A DNA stretch of 33,366 nucleotides from Agathobaculum desmolans ATCC 43058. GTDB lineage: Bacteria; Bacillota; Clostridia; Oscillospirales; Butyricicoccaceae. The notes under the pieces were generated by a model, which ran no database searches, was not told the origin of the DNA, and saw only the letters and a program-made list of their open reading frames with translations. The stretch is taken from NCBI RefSeq assembly GCF_000701665.1, contig NZ_JNJN01000031.1, forward strand, positions 1 to 33,366, read 5' to 3'. Below are positions 26,898 to 33,120 of the stretch, piece after piece (position 1 is the stretch's first letter; every line of letters begins with the position of its first letter). Both the position numbers and the translations under genes were made by a program.

Positions 26898-27500
26898 TCA
26901 GTCCGGATGCACCCGCTGCACAGCCTGCCGCAGCGCCCGCTGCACCAGCGGACTGTCCTTGATCTCCGGAAACGGCACTGTGGGCTGCGGCGCCCCTTCA
27001 TGCGGGCGCAGGCTCTTTCCCATCCACAGCACATCGCGCCACTGCCCGAATTTATACATGCTTTCCTGATAGGCACCCGAGATAATAAATCCCATTGCCT
27101 TGTGGAACTTCATCGACCGTTCGTTGGGTGAGGTAATGCCGACATAGATATTATAGTATCCCTGCATGGCCAGCAGCTCAAACAACGCCGCATAAATCGC
27201 CCCTGCGATCCCGTGCCGGTGCCAATCGGGCGACACATAGATCGAGGTTTCGACCGACCATTGATAGGCTGCACGCGTGCGGTGCGGTGCTGCATAGCCA
27301 TAACCGGCCACCACCCCGTCCACCGTGCAGACCAGCCACGGCAGGTGCGCCGTATACGCGCGCATCCGTCCGACGAATACCTCCAATACAGGCGGCTCGT
27401 ATTCGCTCGAAACCGTGGTTTGAAGCACATACGGCGCGTAAAGCGCCAGCATATCTGCGGCGTCTGCCTCTATTGCAGGACGCAAAACAACTTCCGGCAT
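26898..27500 (-). CDS. GNAT family N-acetyltransferase, phosphinothricin acetyltransferase-like
   Basis: The 200-residue protein has the GNAT fold. It starts with PEVVLRPAIEADAADMLALY; the middle has YVSPDWHRHGIAGAIYAALF with the acetyl-CoA-binding pattern, followed by VGITSPNERSMKFHKAMGF and GQWRDVLWMGKSL. This order is typical of the Pat/YncA subgroup, which acetylates phosphinothricin-like or methionine-sulfone-like amines; the true substrate is unknown. It is the first gene of the operon with radC, uvrB and uvrA. GGAG lies 8 nt before the ATG at 27500. Confidence 0.9.
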   Translation of the reverse strand: MPEVVLRPAIEADAADMLALYAPYVLQTTVSSEYEPPVLEVFVGRMRAYTAHLPWLVCTVDGVVAGYGYAAPHRTRAAYQWSVETSIYVSPDWHRHGIAGAIYAALFELLAMQGYYNIYVGITSPNERSMKFHKAMGFIISGAYQESMYKFGQWRDVLWMGKSLRPHEGAPQPTVPFPEIKDSPLVQRALRQAVQRVHPD

Positions 27501-27537
27501 ATGGTTTTCTCCATTTCAGCAAAGATTCCGACACTTT

Positions 27538-27566
27538 ATTATAGCGCGTGCCGCGTAGTTGTTCAA
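27538..27566 (-). promoter_or_regulatory. Promoter of the GNAT-radC-uvrB-MBL-uvrA operon
   Basis: On the minus strand TTGAAC (27561-27566) is separated by 17 bp from a perfect TATAAT (27538-27543), about 38 bp before the ATG at 27500. Confidence 0.85.
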
Positions 27567-27596
27567 CCGCTTTTTCGTGATCGCTCCGCCGAAAAA

Positions 27597-27610
27597 CGTA
27601 CATTCGTTCG
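27597..27610 (-). promoter_or_regulatory. LexA-like box upstream of the repair operon
   Basis: The minus strand reads CGAACGAATGTACG. It matches the Firmicutes LexA pattern CGAAC-N4-GTTCG except for one base (A in place of T in the right half). It lies 30 bp upstream of the -35 at 27561-27566, farther away than a typical repressor site, so control by LexA is plausible but not shown. Confidence 0.4.
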
Positions 27611-27681
27611 CACGTTATTTGTGCGCTTTTGCGGCAAAATCGAACGCCCTGTCCCTTTGCCGCAGAACGCGGGAAAGCCGG

Positions 27682-27710
27682 TTGCAATCCGCACCGGATT
27701 GGGGTATACT
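27682..27710 (+). promoter_or_regulatory. Promoter of the DUF4364-lrgA-lrgB unit
   Basis: TTGCAA (27682-27687) is separated by 17 bp from TATACT (27705-27710), about 36 bp before the ATG at 27747. It is divergent from the repair operon promoter. Confidence 0.75.
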
Positions 27711-27746
27711 GTTTACGTCAATTTTTGCAGCAAGGGAGGCTTCTGC

Positions 27747-28301
27747 ATGGCGCGTTACGGTTTCATCCACTCCAAGGAAGATATTAAATTCCTTATCCTG
27801 TTTGCAATGGATCTGCTGCCCTTTCCGGTCAGCTTCAGCACGATCGTGGATCTGACAACCTGGTGTGATGAAGGGTTCGGGTATTTCGAGCTGAGCGAGG
27901 CATTTTACGAGCTGCCGTCCACCGGTCACATCGCAGAACAGGACAGCGCCGGCGAAAAGGTCTATGCCATCACCGACAAGGGCCGCGAAGCGATCCGCAT
28001 TTTCGAAAAGCAGCTCCCCTATCCGGTGCGCGAAGCCGCACAGCGCTCTGCCCTGCGCGTGGTGCGGCAGATCCGGCGCGATGCCGCGATCCACACCGCC
28101 GTGGCCGAACACAGCCCGAACGATCTCACCGTCCGCATGGAGATGGAACAGGTGTTTGCAATCGAAATGAACGTGGTCAACCACAGTCAGGCTGCTCTGC
28201 TGGAAAAAACCTTTAAGGCCAACGCCGAAGCGATCTATCAGGTGCTGCTCTCCGCGATGACCGAAAATTATGAATCCGGGAAAGAAGACAAGAACCCTTG
28301 A
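27747..28301 (+). CDS. DUF4364 family winged-helix regulator-like protein
   Basis: The 184-residue protein starts at an ATG with AAGGGAGG upstream. It matches the DUF4364 family of Clostridia: a winged-helix-like N-terminal domain (FIHSKEDIKFLILFAMDLLP, then PVSFSTIVDLT and GYFELSEAFYEL). The wing has YAITDKGREAIRIFE, and the C-terminal half is an alpha/beta region with AEHSPNDLTVRMEME. The DNA target is unknown. The stop codon overlaps the start of lrgA, so the regulator and the LrgAB membrane proteins are made together. This suggests it may control that operon (inference). Confidence 0.88.
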   Translation: MARYGFIHSKEDIKFLILFAMDLLPFPVSFSTIVDLTTWCDEGFGYFELSEAFYELPSTGHIAEQDSAGEKVYAITDKGREAIRIFEKQLPYPVREAAQRSALRVVRQIRRDAAIHTAVAEHSPNDLTVRMEMEQVFAIEMNVVNHSQAALLEKTFKANAEAIYQVLLSAMTENYESGKEDKNP

Positions 28302-28675
28302 AGTATCTCAAACAACTGGGCGTACTGCTCACTTGCTGCATCGCAGGCGATGCGCTCTCTATCCTGCTGCGCGGCGCCCTGCCGGGCAATGTGCTGGGTA
28401 TGGTGCTGCTGCTTTTGCTGCTGGTTACCGGCCGCGTGCAGACACGCCATGTAGAAGCCGCTGCGGACTTTTTGCTGCAGAATATGGCGTTTTTCTTTTT
28501 GCCCGCCTGTCTGGGCGTGCTGGATATTTTTTCACAGATCAAAAGCGAAATCGCAGCGATCCTTGCCGTCTGCGTGCTGACCACACTGTGCACCGCTGCC
28601 GCCACCGCACTCACCGTGCATCTGGTATTCCGGCTGCAGCACCGCACCGGAGAGGAGGCGCTCGACCATGACTGA
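28298..28675 (+). CDS. lrgA: LrgA/CidA family membrane protein
   Basis: The 125-residue protein starts with MKYLKQLGVLLTCCIAGDAL and has about four membrane helices with the CidA/LrgA signature ALPGNVLGMVLLLLLL. QNMAFFFLPACLGVL completes the family pattern. In Staphylococcus LrgA and LrgB counter the holin-like CidAB; in other bacteria the pair transports pyruvate or other organic acids. The start is a TTG at 28298 overlapping the DUF4364 stop; the upstream ribosome-binding site is poor, so translation probably depends on coupling. Its 3' end overlaps lrgB by 8 nt. Confidence 0.9.
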   Translation: MKYLKQLGVLLTCCIAGDALSILLRGALPGNVLGMVLLLLLLVTGRVQTRHVEAAADFLLQNMAFFFLPACLGVLDIFSQIKSEIAAILAVCVLTTLCTAAATALTVHLVFRLQHRTGEEALDHD

Positions 28676-29357
28676 ACTGCTCGCCTCTCCCACCTTGTGG
28701 CTGTGCGTTTCCATCGTCTGCTATGCCCTTGGCCAAGCCTTGCAGCGCAAAACCGGCTCTCCCCTCTGCAATCCGCTGCTGATTGCCGCCGCATTGGTCG
28801 GCATCCTGCTGATCGCCACCGGCACCGCTTACCAAACCTATCTGGAAGGCGGCCGGCTGATCTCCTTTTTCCTCACCCCGGCAACGGTCGCACTTGCTGT
28901 GCCGATCTACCGTAAGCTGGATGTGCTGCGCGCCAATTTGCTGCCTATTCTGGCCGGTGCGTTTGTCGGTTCACTGGTCTCGATCGTCAGTGTCATTGGC
29001 TTTAGCCGGCTGTTCGGCCTGTCGGATATCACCACGTGCTCGCTCATCCCCAAATCGGTTACCACCCCGATCGGCGTAGCACTTGCCGAAATGCTCGGCG
29101 GGCTGGCGCCGGTTACTGCAATCGCCATCGTATTCACCGGGATTGTCGGTGCGATTCTGCTGCCGGTATTCCTCAAGTGCATTGGCGTGCGCAATGCCGT
29201 GCAGATGGGGCTTTCCATCGGGACAGCCGCCCATGCAGTCGGTACCTCACGTGCGATCGAGCTGGGAGAAACCGAAGGCGCCATGAGCGGCCTTGCCATC
29301 GGCGTAGCCGGTCTGCTCACCGCCCTGCTCGTTTCCATCGGCTCGCTGTTTCTATAA
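28668..29357 (+). CDS. lrgB: LrgB/CidB family membrane protein
   Basis: The 229-residue protein has six or more hydrophobic helices. Typical LrgB motifs are FFLTPATVALAVPIYRKLD, SLIPKSVTTPIGVALAEMLG and SIGTAAHAVGTSRAIELGE. The family works with LrgA in murein hydrolase control or as a pyruvate/glycolate transporter (PftAB in Bacillus, PlgG in plants). The ATG at 28668 follows AGAGGAGG in the end of lrgA. It is the last gene before two terminator hairpins. Confidence 0.95.
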   Translation: MTELLASPTLWLCVSIVCYALGQALQRKTGSPLCNPLLIAAALVGILLIATGTAYQTYLEGGRLISFFLTPATVALAVPIYRKLDVLRANLLPILAGAFVGSLVSIVSVIGFSRLFGLSDITTCSLIPKSVTTPIGVALAEMLGGLAPVTAIAIVFTGIVGAILLPVFLKCIGVRNAVQMGLSIGTAAHAVGTSRAIELGETEGAMSGLAIGVAGLLTALLVSIGSLFL

Positions 29358-29380
29358 AAATTGCAGCTTGCTGCAATTTT
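29357..29380 (+). terminator. Hairpin directly after lrgB, probable terminator
   Basis: AAAATTGCAG (29357-29366) pairs with CTGCAATTTT (29371-29380) around CTTG. The right arm ends in four T residues, which act as the T-tract. It is directly after the lrgB stop. Confidence 0.75.
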
Positions 29381-29426
29381 CTATTTGATGCGCGCGGCTC
29401 GCGCAAAGACTTTTTCAACAAGCTGC

Positions 29427-29465
29427 ACCCGGAAGGCGTCTGTCACCGCCTTCCGGGTTTATTTT
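29427..29465 (+). terminator. Second intrinsic terminator after lrgB
   Basis: ACCCGGAAGGCG (29427-29438) pairs perfectly with CGCCTTCCGGGT (29447-29458) around eight bases and is followed by TTATTTTA. Together with the hairpin at 29357 it forms a tandem stop. Confidence 0.85.
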
Positions 29466-29545
29466 ATCCCATGAGTATCCTTATTGATAAAATCAGTATT
29501 CCGTGCATCCATCTGCATAAAACCACATTTGCAGCACGTAATATA

Positions 29546-29572
29546 AAACCCGAGGGCATCTCCCTCGGGTTT
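29546..29572 (-). terminator. Terminator of the unknown gene at 29606-30043
   Basis: AAACCCGAGGG (29546-29556) pairs perfectly with CCCTCGGGTTT (29562-29572) around five bases. On the minus strand it is followed by TATATT after TTT. It may also stop plus-strand read-through from lrgB. Confidence 0.8.
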
Positions 29573-29605
29573 TCAGCGGTCGGAACGCTTTCCGCAGCCT
29601 TCGGA

Positions 29606-30043
29606 TCACTCCGCCCACGGCAGCGCGGAACCGTCTGCCATCATCCAGCCGCGCTCCTCATCCCAGCGCACATCCGCAACATCGATCGGATGCGCCAAAA
29701 CGGCGTCGGTGTCTCCGGTGGAGATTCGATAATCCCCATACTGATCCATATAATACAGCAGGCCGTCCGTATCCAAACCGTTATAAAACACGGTCAGCAC
29801 ATCACCGTGTGCAAATGTCCGACACTTGACCAGGCGACTCTCCGGCAGCGGCGCACCGTCTCTCCACTGTTCTGCACGCGCAATGCAGGCATCAACGTCT
29901 TCCACCTGATAGGCATCCGTCGTATTCAGATGTACCAATGCACCGGCGTTGAAAAATTCCTTGCTGAGATCCCCGCTCCAGCCGTTCTCACCGCGCTCCT
30001 TCAATTCGATCGCAATGACCTTTTTCCCATCGGTCAGTTTCAT
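29606..30043 (-). CDS. Hypothetical protein, 145 residues
   Basis: I do not recognise this protein. It starts MKLTDGKKVIAIELKERGEN with GGAAGGAGG upstream of the ATG at 30043, which is a strong start. It is acidic, soluble, with no signal peptide or membrane segment. The only notable elements are WSGDLSKEFFNAGALVHLNT and the end VRWDEERGWMMADGSALPWA, which suggest a mixed alpha/beta domain. It stands alone between converging lrgB and the divergent DUF134 operon, with its own -10 (TATAAT, 30076-30081) and terminator. The operator region at 30123-30201 is close enough to affect its promoter too. Confidence 0.8.
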   Translation of the reverse strand: MKLTDGKKVIAIELKERGENGWSGDLSKEFFNAGALVHLNTTDAYQVEDVDACIARAEQWRDGAPLPESRLVKCRTFAHGDVLTVFYNGLDTDGLLYYMDQYGDYRISTGDTDAVLAHPIDVADVRWDEERGWMMADGSALPWAE

Positions 30044-30075
30044 AGCGATTCCTCCTTCCAGAATATCTATCAGGT

Positions 30076-30102
30076 ATTATACACCTCTTTCGGATTTTGC
30101 AA
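30076..30102 (-). promoter_or_regulatory. Promoter of the hypothetical gene at 29606-30043
   Basis: On the minus strand a perfect TATAAT (30076-30081) lies about 35 bp upstream of the ATG. The best -35 is TTGCAA (30097-30102) at only 15 bp, so the -35 element is weak and activation by another protein is possible. Confidence 0.5.
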
Positions 30103-30122
30103 CAGCCCTTTCCCGACAAATA

Positions 30123-30165
30123 TTTCTGTCATATGTCAAATATCATACTTGACATATGACAGAAA
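30123..30165 (+). promoter_or_regulatory. Perfect 17-bp inverted repeat, operator of the DUF134-NifX-MinD operon
   Basis: TTTCTGTCATATGTCAA (30123-30139) and its exact reverse complement (30149-30165) flank 9 bp. Each arm holds two TGTCA units 7 bp apart, giving four, and a fifth lies at 30196-30200 in a 10-bp exact copy of CATATGTCAA (30192-30201). The right arm contains the -35 element, so a bound protein would block RNA polymerase. The likely binder is the DUF134 protein encoded next (inference). Confidence 0.85.
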
Positions 30166-30177
30166 CAGAGGTATAGT
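30149..30177 (+). promoter_or_regulatory. Promoter of the DUF134-NifX-MinD operon
   Basis: TTGACA (30149-30154) is perfect and separated by 17 bp from TATAGT (30172-30177). Transcription should begin near 30185, giving a leader of about 45 nt that includes the fifth TGTCA box. The strong -35 within the operator is what one expects of a repressed promoter. Confidence 0.85.
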
Positions 30178-30229
30178 AAATTCATAATCAACATATGTCA
30201 ATAACCATTCTGCTGTAAGGAGGCGGAAA

Positions 30230-30631
30230 ATGCCACGTCCCAAAAAGTGCAGAAAAGTATGCCGCTTGCCGCAAACGCGGGAATTTCATCCTGCCGGTGC
30301 GGTTTCCTGCGGCGCTGCCGTGATCCTGACGGTCGATGAATACGAAACGATCCGGCTGATCGACAAGCTGGGCTTTTCGCAGGAGGAATGCGGCAGCAAT
30401 ATGCAGGTAGCGCGCACCACCGTTCAGGCGATATACACCTCTGCCAGAAAAAAACTGGCAGACGCGCTGGTAGACGGCCGCCCCCTGCGCATTGAAGGCG
30501 GCGATTTCCAGCTTTGCGACGGCACTGAATCATTCTGTGCCTGCGGCGAGTGCCACCGCCGCCGCGGGCATTGCAGAAACATCACCAGTCAGGAGGAGAA
30601 GCAAAATGAAAACAGCGATCCCATTGGATGA
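30230..30631 (+). CDS. DUF134 (UPF0251) family HTH regulator with cysteine-rich tail
   Basis: The 133-residue protein starts with the family signature MPRPKKCRKVCRLPQTREFH. A sigma-factor-like helix-turn-helix lies at about residues 34-80 (LTVDEYETIRLIDKLGFSQE, QVARTTVQAIYTSARKKLAD). It continues with RPLRIEGGDFQLC and a tail containing Cys96, Cys103, Cys105, Cys108 and Cys115, a possible metal or iron-sulfur site. With Cys7, Cys11 and Cys27 this gives enough ligands for redox or metal sensing (inference). It has AAGGAGG upstream of the ATG at 30230 and is the first gene of the operon, overlapping the next by 26 nt. It is a candidate autoregulator through the operator at 30123-30165. Confidence 0.85.
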   Translation: MPRPKKCRKVCRLPQTREFHPAGAVSCGAAVILTVDEYETIRLIDKLGFSQEECGSNMQVARTTVQAIYTSARKKLADALVDGRPLRIEGGDFQLCDGTESFCACGECHRRRGHCRNITSQEEKQNENSDPIG

Positions 30632-30956
30632 AAACAAACAGGATGTCTGTATCGTGCTGGCACGCACGCCGTTTTTCCTGTTCCGCGAAAACGGCACGGA
30701 TACCATCGTAGAAAACCCGGCAGCGCAGGCGCAGAGCGGCGCCGGGATCCAAGCCGCACAGTTTTTGGTAGACAGCGGCGTAACCGCACTGATCACCGTC
30801 CGCTGCGGACAGAATGCCGCTGATGTGTTTCATGCAGCCGGCATGAAGATCTACCGCTCGGTTCATCAAACCGCGCTGGAAAACCTTTCTGCGCTGGAGG
30901 CGGGAGCCCTGCCGGAGCTGACACAGTTTCACGGCGGTTTCCACGGTGCGCTATGA
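30606..30956 (+). CDS. NifX/NifB-type metal-cluster-binding protein, first copy
   Basis: The 116-residue protein belongs to the dinitrogenase iron-molybdenum cofactor biosynthesis domain family (NifX fold, ribonuclease H-like). It starts MKTAIPLDENKQDVCIVLAR, then FFLFRENGTDTIVENPA, GAGIQAAQFLVDSGVTALIT and VFHAAGMKIY. Members carry or bind Fe-S or Mo clusters, and in sulfate reducers the related ORP holds a Mo-Cu cluster. Candidate metal residues are Cys15, Cys67 and His109/His113. It overlaps the DUF134 gene by 26 nt and its stop overlaps the next ATG by 4 nt. GGAGGAG precedes the start. No nitrogenase gene is present, so a role in nitrogen fixation is not supported. Confidence 0.9.
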   Translation: MKTAIPLDENKQDVCIVLARTPFFLFRENGTDTIVENPAAQAQSGAGIQAAQFLVDSGVTALITVRCGQNAADVFHAAGMKIYRSVHQTALENLSALEAGALPELTQFHGGFHGAL

Positions 30957-31777
30957 AGATCGCCTGTCTGAGCGGCAAGGGCGGCGCAGGCAAAACGCTG
31001 GTCGCGGTCAATCTGGCAGCCGCTGCCGGCTGCGCCACCTATATCGACTGTGATGTGGAAGAGCCTAACGGACGGCTGTTCCTCCCTCCGCAGGAGACAA
31101 CGCAGACCGAAATATGTTCGCTTCTGCCCGCATTCGACGCGAAAAAATGCACCGGCTGTAAACAATGCGTGTCATTCTGCCGGTTTCACGCCCTGATGTA
31201 TGTCAAAGAAAAGCCCGTTGTCTTTCCCGAAGTATGCCACAGCTGCGGCGGATGCGCATTGGTATGTCCGGAAGGCGCGGTTTCTGAGCAAAAAAAGCCC
31301 GTGGGCGTACTGGAAACCGGCCGGTATGGGGATATCCGCGTCATAACCGGTATTCTCCATCCCGGCGAGGCCTCGGGTATTCCGTTGATCCGCGCAGCAC
31401 TCCGCCAAGCGCAGGGCGATACCATCATCGACTGCCCGCCCGGCAGCGCCTGCTCTGTGATGGAATGTGTGATGGATGCAGATTATTGCATACTGGTTGC
31501 GGAACCGACCGCTTTCGGCTTCCACAATTTCAAAATGGTGCACGAGCTGGCCGCACTGCTGCACAAACCCTGTGGTGTGGTAATCAACAAGCAGGAGCAG
31601 CCCTATGCGCCGCTCGAAGCCTTCTGCCGGGAGCAGGGTCTGCCCATTCTGGCCCGCATCCCGTATGACCGCACACTGGCCGCACAAGCTGCCGCAGGCC
31701 GGCTGGTATTCCGGCACAGCGACACAGCACGGCAGATATTCACGGCGCTTTGGGCGCAGATCGGAGGTGCCGTATGA
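30953..31777 (+). CDS. MinD-family ATPase with inserted two-cluster ferredoxin domain, first copy
   Basis: The 274-residue protein has a deviant Walker A motif SGKGGAGKT (8-15) as in MinD/NifH/Mrp ATPases. An inserted ferredoxin-like domain has Cys66, Cys69, Cys72, Cys76 (CTGCKQCVSFC) and Cys95, Cys98, Cys101, Cys105 (CHSCGGCALVC), two typical [4Fe-4S] sites. The switch region has IIDCPPGSACSVMECVM, where the Cys pair resembles NifH-like loop residues but is not established as a ligand. It ends with a MinD-like VVINKQEQPYAP segment. Likely it uses ATP to move electrons or metal clusters onto the NifX-like partners (inference). The start overlaps the NifX stop (ATGA). Confidence 0.92.
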   Translation: MKIACLSGKGGAGKTLVAVNLAAAAGCATYIDCDVEEPNGRLFLPPQETTQTEICSLLPAFDAKKCTGCKQCVSFCRFHALMYVKEKPVVFPEVCHSCGGCALVCPEGAVSEQKKPVGVLETGRYGDIRVITGILHPGEASGIPLIRAALRQAQGDTIIDCPPGSACSVMECVMDADYCILVAEPTAFGFHNFKMVHELAALLHKPCGVVINKQEQPYAPLEAFCREQGLPILARIPYDRTLAAQAAAGRLVFRHSDTARQIFTALWAQIGGAV

Positions 31778-32640
31778 AACGTCTGCTTCTGTTAAGCGGC
31801 AAGGGCGGCACGGGCAAAACCACAACCGCCGCCGCATTCATCCGCTTTGCCCAAGCAAAGGCGGCAGCGGATTGCGATGTAGACGCCCCCAACCTGCACC
31901 TGATCCATGCACAGACCACAGCCCCGCAGGTATCGGACTTTTTCGGCGGCGATAAGGCTGTGATCGATCCCGCGCGATGTACCGGCTGCGGCCTATGCCA
32001 AACGCACTGCCGGTTCGATGCCCTGATTGCGCAAAACGGAATATATCAGGTCAACGAATATGCCTGCGAGGGCTGCGGCGTCTGCGCACAGGTCTGCCCG
32101 CAGGGCGCGGTGCGCCTGACCGAGGATATCGCCGGACGCAGAGAACTGTACCGGGATGACAAAGTGTTCTCGACCGCCACCCTGAAAATGGGGCGCGGCA
32201 ATTCCGGCAAGTTGGTTACCGAGGTCAAAATGGCCATGCTGAAAAACGCGCCTGAGGACGCCGCGCTTGCTATTGTGGACGGTTCGCCCGGCATCGGCTG
32301 TCCGGTCATTTCCTCTGTCAGCGGGATGGACCTTGTGCTGGTGGTGGCCGAACCGAGCCGTTCCGGCATCAGCGATTTGCAGCGGCTGGTCAAAACCGTC
32401 CGGACTTTCGGTGCCAAACTGGCCGTCTGCGTCAACAAATGGGATGTCAGCCCGGAAAATACGCAGGCGATCCGCGCCTACTGCCAGCAGGAGGACATCA
32501 CGTTTACCGGCGTCATCCCATATGACAAAGCCGCGTCTTCCGCCATCAATGCCGGCAAAAGCCTTGCTGATGTGGACTGTCCCGCCCGGGAGGCGCTGAA
32601 ATCTGTTTTCGAAGCCACAAACAAATTGCTTGATGTATAA
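31774..32640 (+). CDS. MinD-family ATPase with inserted two-cluster ferredoxin domain, second copy
   Basis: The 288-residue protein is a paralogue of the preceding one. Walker A is SGKGGTGKTTT (9-16), and the ferredoxin insert has Cys69, Cys72, Cys75, Cys79 (CTGCGLCQTHC) and Cys98, Cys101, Cys104, Cys108 (CEGCGVCAQVC). ATPase switch segments are AIVDGSPGIGCPVISSVSG and VVAEPSRSGISDLQRLVKTV; VNKWDVSP is the guanine/adenine-type loop. Sequence between the P-loop and DCDVDAPNLH is short compared with MinD. The pair probably form a heterodimer with one copy of each (inference). The ATG at 31774 overlaps the upstream stop by 4 nt. Confidence 0.92.
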   Translation: MKRLLLLSGKGGTGKTTTAAAFIRFAQAKAAADCDVDAPNLHLIHAQTTAPQVSDFFGGDKAVIDPARCTGCGLCQTHCRFDALIAQNGIYQVNEYACEGCGVCAQVCPQGAVRLTEDIAGRRELYRDDKVFSTATLKMGRGNSGKLVTEVKMAMLKNAPEDAALAIVDGSPGIGCPVISSVSGMDLVLVVAEPSRSGISDLQRLVKTVRTFGAKLAVCVNKWDVSPENTQAIRAYCQQEDITFTGVIPYDKAASSAINAGKSLADVDCPAREALKSVFEATNKLLDV

Positions 32641-32661
32641 ACCAAAAAGGAGAAATGTATC

Positions 32662-33024
32662 ATGAAAATCGCAGTTGCAGCTATGGGTTCCACCGTCGCC
32701 GGTCATTTTGGCCATTGTGAAAACTTCATCTTTTTCGACACTGCTGACGGCAAGATCACCGCGGAACAGTCTGTCCCCAATCCGGGCCACCGTCCCGGCT
32801 TCCTGCCCAACTTTTTAGCGGATAACGGCGCACAGGTCATCATTGCCGGCGGCATGGGCGGCGGCGCCGTAGATATCTTCAACGAGCGCGGCGTGGAAGT
32901 GATCGTCGGCGCATCCGGTGAAGCCCGCACTGCCGTGGAAGCCTATCTGCGCGGCGAGCTGATCTCCACCGGTTCGGTATGCCACGAGCATCAGCACGCC
33001 GATGAATGCGGCGGACACCATTGA
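32662..33024 (+). CDS. NifX/NifB-type metal-cluster-binding protein with His/Cys-rich tail, second copy
   Basis: The 120-residue protein has the NifX fold: MKIAVAAMGSTVAGHFGHCE, then NPGHRPGFLPNFLADNGAQV and IAGGMGGGAVDIFNERGVEV. The GHFGHCENF motif is characteristic of the MTH1175-like subgroup of this family. Its last 14 residues are CHEHQHADECGGHH, with five His and two Cys, a likely metal-binding tail not seen in the first copy. AAGGAG precedes the ATG at 32662. It is the last visible gene of the operon, and an IS element follows 41 bp later, so further operon genes may have been separated by it. Confidence 0.92.
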   Translation: MKIAVAAMGSTVAGHFGHCENFIFFDTADGKITAEQSVPNPGHRPGFLPNFLADNGAQVIIAGGMGGGAVDIFNERGVEVIVGASGEARTAVEAYLRGELISTGSVCHEHQHADECGGHH

Positions 33025-33120
33025 TTTGCTACCTTTGGAATCCGAAAAGCAAGGCTGCTCCCTGTTGATCCGCCCCTGTCAAGGTAGACCGGAGAAATAA
33101 ATAAAATATAGTGCGGTTAT

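Noticed and set aside
30953-32640. NifH or another nitrogenase component.
   Set aside because: The P-loop and Cys motifs show MinD-type ATPases with an inserted ferredoxin, not NifH; no nifD or nifK is present.
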